This document shows positions 61,301-64,000 of a stretch of 64,000 bases of DNA, in pieces. The position numbers and the translations under genes were made by a program. Numbering within the stretch: position 1 is the first letter of the stretch; each line of letters opens with the position of its first letter. Origin of the DNA: Ampullaceana balthica (lineage: Eukaryota; Mollusca; Gastropoda; Lymnaeidae); the NCBI GenBank assembly GCA_944989445.1, contig CALYLW010000500.1, positions 248,001 to 312,000 of the forward strand. The letters run 5' to 3'. A model generated the notes under the pieces. The model was given only the letters and a program-made list of their open reading frames with translations. It was not told the DNA's origin and made no database searches.

Positions 61301-62907
61301 ACAACTATAATATAATAATGTCAAACAATAGCACTCGGATATATTATATAGCGTTTTCTCCTTTTAATATTATAAAACTAAAAATAAACATATTTTGTTT
61401 ACTTCTCATTCAGAAATAGGTAAGTAGAAATTTCTTTGATGGTTCTGTAAGAGAAAAAAATAATGTAAAGTTGAGTTTTATGTTGTTTCTATGTATTTAG
61501 TGATTTTCATAAGATTGATTCTGTTCAAGTTGAGTATTTTGTTATTAAAAGAAACTGGAGTAAAGTACAGGTACTAAACTTAAATATTAAAAAAATTAGT
61601 ATAAAGGCAAAGTGGATATATCTGGATATATGATTCTTATCATGGCTACCAGTCATTTGTTTTGTGTCTGCCAGATGAGAGCTGGAATTAAAGTATTTTA
61701 TCATAACCACTATTCATTTTCTGAACCCATCAAAATATTACATTGTGGACATTGCTTTACTATTTGCTTATATGAAAGGCCTTCATTGCTAGATTTCAGA
61801 CATATTAATTAAGGGAATGCTACTGATGATCAGATAGTTTAGTTGACATAAATATTTTGTGTTTTCATTAAAATTATTTTCAGGCCATAATTTTGGTTCT
61901 GGTCACGACCCCCACAACAAGTTGTGCTCCAAATGTGAGAATGAAGGCGGGAATTACATCATGTGGGAGAGAGCTGTCAGCGGACATGCCCGTAACAATT
62001 TGGTACGTCCCTGAGTCACCCAGCTCTCAATGGGTACCTAACACTAGTTAGGCGGCTGGATAATGCGTGGAACCCACAAAGCCGTGGCCTGTGATCGCTG
62101 CATCATTTGCCAACAGATCATCTGTCATGGTCTGTGGACGCAATTACCTTCTGCATAGAAGGAGCGTCTGTATAGATAAGATAAGATAAGAAGATAAGCA
62201 GACAGTCCTCTAAAAATTCGGTGAGTTAGACCTTGAGTGTAAGCAGTCAGTCCCCTAACAATTGGTGAGACCTTCAGTGGCAGGGGACAGGTTTTGTTAA
62301 GATTGAAACTGCTCCGCATGTGGTTTTAAACCCAACACATGTTGGCATTGTGCTACAATTGTTACTTTTCAAATTTAATTCTTATCCTTTTATCTAACTT
62401 TGAGTTCATGATTTTAAAAAAGAGTTTAAAAACTTGAGTCAAAGCTCTTAATATTTTTTTTTATATCTGAGAGGTATAGAAACCCATAAAGACCAAGTGT
62501 TTCTTGAAGAAATTTGATCTATTGATATCTGAGAGGTATAGAAACCCATAAAGACCAAGTGTTTCTTGAAGAAATTTGATCTATTGAGATCTGAGAGGCA
62601 TAGAAACCCATAAAGACCAAGTTTTTCTTGAAGAAATTTGATCTATTGAGATCTGAGAGGTATAGAAACCCATAAAGACCAAGTGTTTTTTGAAGAAATT
62701 TGATCTATTGAGATCTGAGAGGTATAGAAACCCATAAAGACCAAGTGTTTCTTGAAGAAATTTGATCTATTGAGGCTAACGCTGAATCATGACTTATTCT
62801 GGAAATAATAGATTTACAAAATTGTTTTTCATTTCTTTCTCAGGTGTTTTCGCCATGTTCCTTGAGAAATATTGGCCGCAAACTCGAGACTTCAACCTGC
62901 CTTGTCT
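49259..62907 (+). CDS. ADAM17-like: Second ADAM17-like metalloprotease gene, 14 exons in window (3' part off edge)
   Basis: Exons: 49259-49337 (proposed signal exon), 50743-50866, 52921-53054, 53392-53480, 53886-53980, 54779-54840, 57055-57176, 57697-57795, 59039-59134, 59685-59802, 60291-60395, 61414-61419 (microexon), 61884-62002, 62844-62907. Phases match throughout, giving 437 codons so far. Twelve of the 13 non-signal exons have exactly the lengths of the minus-strand paralogue. Prodomain landmarks Y-Y-E-T-L-S-D-V-G-V, F-T-G-H-M-T, V-N-A-H-L-E-D. Single furin-type R-T-K-R at 199-202. Catalytic H374-E-I-G-H378-N-F-G-S-G-H384-D-P and Met-turn Y-I-M-W-E-R-A. Disintegrin, transmembrane and tail exons must lie beyond 64000. 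Odd points: the exon ending at 57176 has a GC donor by homology, and the exon ending at 59802 seeds a donor minisatellite. The frame is open, so it is probably a working gene. Confidence 0.88.
49599..50360. mobile_element. MITE with GGGCCGTCCATAAATGATG ends, carrying a nested hAT MITE
   Basis: Left end AGGGCCGTCCATAAATGATG, right end CATCATTTATGGACGGCCCC, inverted over more than 20 bases. Internal G-tracts are present. The element is interrupted at 49755-50149 by the CAGGGCTG family MITE, so the outer one is older. Target duplication of the outer element is not clear. Superfamily unassigned. Confidence 0.8.
49755..50149. mobile_element. Nested hAT-type MITE, 395 bp, 8-bp TSD ATTGTTTT
   Basis: Left end TGGGGCTG, right end CAGCCCTA, with direct repeat ATTGTTTT at 49747-49754 and 50150-50157. 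Internal TTAATCAATT/ATCGATTAAAA palindromic motifs like its relatives at 30481 and 58187, but shorter. Confidence 0.85.
50481..50712 (+). mobile_element. tRNA-derived SINE, family 2
   Basis: tRNA-like head GGATAGCTAAGTCAATAGTA with B-box region GGGATCTAGCCCACG, body CTGGAGAGGAGATGGGCGCC, and CA-rich tail. It ends only about 30 bases upstream of the splice acceptor of exon 50743-50866. Shares the whole body with 12793-13042. Confidence 0.85.
50743..54840 (+). CDS. Prodomain exons, plus-strand ADAM17-like gene
   Basis: Exons 50743-50866, 52921-53054, 53392-53480, 53886-53980 and 54779-54840, with junctions CATCACTCAG|, CAG CG|GTAATC, ATTTATAG|, GACAG|GTAACT, TTCTTAG|, TTGAG|GTGGGT, TCTCAG|, AATTG|GTAACA, TTTCAG|, GAAG|GTAATG. 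Residues L-K-Y-Y-E-T-L, L-F-T-I-T-L-K-S-G, F-T-G-H-M-T, F-A-I-E-P-A-W and L-I-A-Y-R-S-S-D align one to one with the paralogue. Cys174-Gly is the cysteine-switch position. The last exon here is 62 nt against 38 nt in the paralogue, an in-frame difference of eight codons with unrelated sequence. Confidence 0.85.
50949..51189. mobile_element. MITE with GGGGCCRTCCATAAAGTATG ends (241 bp)
   Basis: Left GGGGCCATCCATAAAGTATG, right CATACTTTATGGACGGCCCC. Internal CCCCCCTCCC tracts and CACACTTTC motifs repeated in inverted arrangement. Related to 49599-50360. Confidence 0.82.
51300..52570 (+). pseudogene. Degenerate Jockey/CR1-like LINE
   Basis: Interrupted plus-strand reading with pieces of a reverse transcriptase: T-N-K-A-P-C-P-D-E-L near 51590, Y-F-S-K-A-F-D near 51965, G-N-S-G-V-P-Q-G near 52125, S-A-D-D near 52220, and Q-T-L-G-F-I then L-V-R-P-I-L-E-Y near 52490-52560. 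The last block matches the beginning of the LINE fragment at 56041, so both derive from one family. Many stops and shifts. Located in the intron after exon 50743-50866. Confidence 0.75.
56041..56640 (+). mobile_element. 5'-truncated Jockey/CR1-like LINE with 3' tail
   Basis: Open frame 56130-56564 encodes L-V-R-P-V-L-E-Y-A-S-S-V-W-D-P, then L-E-x-I-Q-K-R-D-A-R-F, and F-P-S-G-I-R-A-W-N-G-L-P, the C-terminal region following the reverse transcriptase in Jockey/CR1-type LINEs. A stop is followed by the family 3' tail GCGTAGGACGCAATAATCTT, CTGTATAGAAGGAGCGTCTG at 56583-56625. The intact 144-codon frame suggests a fairly recent insertion. It lies in the intron between exons 54840 and 57055 and is not part of the host protein. 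Confidence 0.87.
57055..57176 (+). CDS. Maturation-site exon with apparent GC donor
   Basis: Encodes G-H-H-G-R-T-K-R-E-N-T-K-N-T-C-V then L-V-A-D-F-S-F-F and C-S-A-L-M. The paralogue exon (42983-42862) is also 122 nt and ends TTG|GTAACT in phase 0. Here the equivalent point is ATG|GCACGT, i.e. a GC-AG intron. The nearest GT (57181) would put the next exon out of frame. Confidence 0.8.
57181..57462. repeat. 20-bp minisatellite, 14 copies, at an exon-intron junction
   Basis: Exact 20-bp unit GTTAACTGTGTTAAATCTGT, nearly perfect, beginning four bases after the inferred end of exon 57055-57176. Confidence 0.97.
57697..59802 (+). CDS. N-terminal metalloprotease exons, plus-strand ADAM17-like gene
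   Basis: Exons 57697-57795, 59039-59134 and 59685-59802 encode I-S-L-I-H-H-V-D-A-I-F-R-K, G-I-Q-I-G-K, L-V-L-Y-T-T-H-T-Y-S, Y-C-L-C-H-L-L and R-I-L-G-L-A-Y-G-N-S-I-C-S. Splice sites CCTTAG|ATA, GAAAG|GTAGGC, TTGCAG|CTT, TTT|GTAAGT, TTACAG|TCT, AGCA|GTAAGT. All lengths equal the paralogue's (99, 96, 118). The last donor is the seed of the adjoining 37-bp array. Confidence 0.88.
58187..58870. mobile_element. hAT-type MITE, 684 bp, 8-bp TSD GTATGTAC
   Basis: Left CAGGGCTG, right CAGCCCTA, 8-bp duplication GTATGTAC at 58179-58186 and 58871-58878. Subterminal TTAATTTAAATTTAATCG and GACGTCATAA motifs shared with 30481-31090. The internal minus-strand open frame 58393-58659 has no recognised domain. 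Confidence 0.9.
59786..60090 (+). repeat. 37-bp splice-donor minisatellite, 8 copies
   Basis: Unit AATTCCATCTGTAGCAGTAA plus GTCCTTGGCAACCTAAT. The first unit is the real end of exon 59685-59802 with its donor (TGTAGCA|GTAAGT). Each following unit in the intron repeats exon end and donor nearly perfectly. Confidence 0.95.
60291..62907 (+). CDS. Catalytic-core exons, plus-strand ADAM17-like gene
   Basis: Exon 60291-60395 ends L-V-M-A-H plus one G. The 6-nt exon 61414-61419 supplies E-I. Exon 61884-62002 encodes G-H-N-F-G-S-G-H-D-P and Y-I-M-W-E-R-A-V-S-G. Exon 62844-62907 encodes V-F-S-P-C-S-L-R-N-I-G-R. Splice sites TCTGTAG|, CATG|GTATGT, CATTCAG|, |GTAAGT, TTTTCAG|, TTTG|GTACGT, TTCTCAG|, TGTCT|GTAAGT. 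The next (disintegrin) exon is not in the remaining 1.1 kb. Confidence 0.88.
60500..60963. mobile_element. Tigger/pogo-like MITE (464 bp)
   Basis: Left end CAGTCGGACCACGCTAACTC, right end (reverse complement) CAGTCAGCCTTCTCAAAGTC, flanked by TA on both sides. CAGTCGGACC with AACTCGAA-type subterminal motifs is typical of pogo/Tigger elements. The minus-strand frame 60587-60901 within it shows no transposase catalytic motif. Confidence 0.8.
61189..61242. repeat. 10-bp repeat ATTACATCAA, 5-6 copies
   Basis: Short intronic tandem repeat upstream of the microexon. Confidence 0.9.
61414..61419 (+). CDS. 6-nt microexon encoding the catalytic Glu (paralogue copy)
   Basis: TACTTCTCATTCAG|AAATAG|GTAAGT. 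A pyrimidine-rich acceptor and a perfect donor consensus bracket exactly six bases. Joined to CAT G and GC CAT it gives H-E-I-G-H. Identical in sequence and phase to 36507-36502 in the minus-strand gene. Confidence 0.88.
   Translation, partial: K
62007..62197 (+). mobile_element. SINE family 1, 5'-truncated, next to a splice donor
   Basis: GTCCCTGAGTCACCCAGCTC, AATGGGTACCTAACACTAG, CATAGAAGGAGCGTCTGTAT and a (GATAA)n tail. Homology to the copy at 31366-31641 (CCCCGAGTCCACCCAGCTCC on its strand) begins about four bases after the donor of exon 61884-62002. The tRNA head is missing. Confidence 0.82.
62448..62775. repeat. About 62-bp minisatellite, 5 copies
   Basis: Units with ATCTGAGAGGTATAGAAACC, CATAAAGACCAAGTGTTTCT and GAAATTTGATCTATTGA. 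The array ends about 70 bp before the acceptor of exon 62844-62907. Confidence 0.94.
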
Positions 62908-63547
62908 GTAAGTCATAATCATATGCCCTATCTTTTATTCAGAAAACAGCTCTTCTAAAATACCACCAAATTCACCATTTGACACTAATTATATGTCATT
63001 ATTCTTTATTTAGTATGTCTTTGCATTAAAAAGAAAGGTTGAATATGTCTGAACCCTAGATGAATTGTAGTCATGCTCACGGAGTCTAAGTCGTGCAGCT
63101 CTGGGCAGTTGAATAAGTGACGGGCTTCATTGTTCCATGTGGGCTGAGGCCATTTTAGTACTAGACCGCGGATTGTGACGTCCCATGTCAGTTTGGTCTG
63201 TATGATGAACTTCTTGATCTTGGAAAAGATGGGGTCAAATAGAACTTGCCACCACCAGTTTAAAGTATAAATCCTATAGGAGGGGTCTACAAATCAATCG
63301 CCTGTGGGCCAAAACTCAAATCAAACATGAGGTTGTTGGAGGAACAGGATTAACACTTTAAGGGTGGAAAATAAAACCTTGTTGAAACAATTCTATCAGT
63401 AAACTTATGTTCAGCTTCCCAGCACCTTTTATATCAACTTTAATCTTGGCCATTTTAAAGTCTAGCTTTGATTTTTTAAAATATTTTTTATGCACTTTAT
63501 TTATATTGCAGAGCCATGAAAATATTTTTAACTAAAGTACAGGCCAG
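62908..63547. other. Intron sequence, possible hAT fragment
   Basis: Intronic sequence following exon 62844-62907. AGGGGTCTACAAATCAATCG plus CCTGTGGGCC at about 63283 resembles a hAT terminus, but no partner end was found. A GC-richer block at 63060-63240 looks transposon-derived without a recognisable domain. Confidence 0.3.
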
Positions 63548-63905
63548 ATATAATTGTTCTGCAGTCAAGATGTCTTGGCAAGACATAATTGTGCTGCAGT
63601 CAAGATGTCTTGGCAAGACATAATTGTGCTGCAGTCAAGAGGTCTTGGCAAGACATAATTGTGCTGCATTCAAGATGTCTTGGCAAGACATAATTGTGCT
63701 GCAGTCAAGATGTCTTGGCAAGACATAATTGTGCTGCAGTCAAGATGTCTTGGCAAGACATAATTGTGCTGCAGTCAAGATGTCTTGGCAAGACATAATT
63801 GTGCTGCAGTCAAGATGTCTTGGCAAGACATAATTGTGCTGCAGTCAAGATGTCTTGGCAAGACATAATTGTGCTGCAGTCAAGATGTCTTGGCAAGACA
63901 TAATT
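63548..63905. repeat. 35-bp minisatellite, about 10 copies
   Basis: Unit GCAGTCAAGATGTCTTGGCA plus AGACATAATTGTGCT, nearly homogeneous. Within the unit, ATGTCTTGGCAAGACAT is a near-palindrome. Confidence 0.95.
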
Positions 63906-64000
63906 GTACGCCATGCCTGATGTTGCCTGTGGGTCTTGAGTTCGACGCATGTATCCCAGACAATCTGTATACTTTTTCAACCAGAGGTCTACCATTGATA

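Noticed and set aside
60291..62002. Loss of the catalytic Glu (H-G-H in place of HExGH), suggesting both genes encode pseudoproteases.
   Set aside because: A six-base exon AAATAG with good splice sites is present in the right intron of both genes and restores the motif in frame.

Overview
This is an animal nuclear genomic window, not bacterial. It has spliced genes with GT-AG introns, tRNA-derived SINEs, LINE fragments, hAT, Tigger and piggyBac-like DNA transposons, and an unusually high density of minisatellites. AT-rich sequence and the repeat types fit an invertebrate, most likely a gastropod mollusc. That assignment is inference from general character, not from a search.

Layout. 1-9182: one continuous 43-bp satellite array running off the left edge. 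9.4-13.1 kb: retroelement debris (a Jockey/CR1-like LINE 3' end, a frame-broken RTE-like reverse transcriptase, a tRNA-derived SINE). 15.0-16.7 kb, minus strand: a complete three-exon gene for a 172-residue four-transmembrane protein of claudin/PMP22 type. 18.5-22.3 kb: intergenic minisatellites. 22.5-48.6 kb, minus strand: a full ADAM17-like (TACE-like) membrane metalloprotease gene, 24 exons, about 770 residues. 48.6-49.3 kb: a short divergent interval, possibly a shared promoter. 49.3 kb to beyond the right edge, plus strand: a second ADAM17-like gene, of which 14 exons (through the catalytic domain) lie in the window.

The two metalloprotease genes are head-to-head paralogues. Of the 13 exons after the proposed signal-peptide exons, 12 have identical lengths in both copies (124, 134, 89, 95, [38 versus 62], 122, 99, 96, 118, 105, 6, 119, 64 nt), and all phases agree. 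The 6-nt exon is the key observation. In both genes the flanking exons, joined directly, would delete the catalytic glutamate, giving H-G-H. A microexon AAATAG with good splice sites in each intron restores H-E-I-G-H-N-F-G-S-x-H-D, the zinc-binding and catalytic motif.

The second theme is minisatellites made from splice donors. In several places (24.3-25.2, 38.8, 59.8-60.1 kb) the last bases of a coding exon plus its 5' splice site are tandemly amplified into the intron. At 57.18 kb a 20-bp array starts four bases after the expected donor, which appears to be GC rather than GT. Introns and the intergenic gap also carry DNA transposons with clear target-site duplications and a SINE family that shares its 3' tail with the resident LINE.
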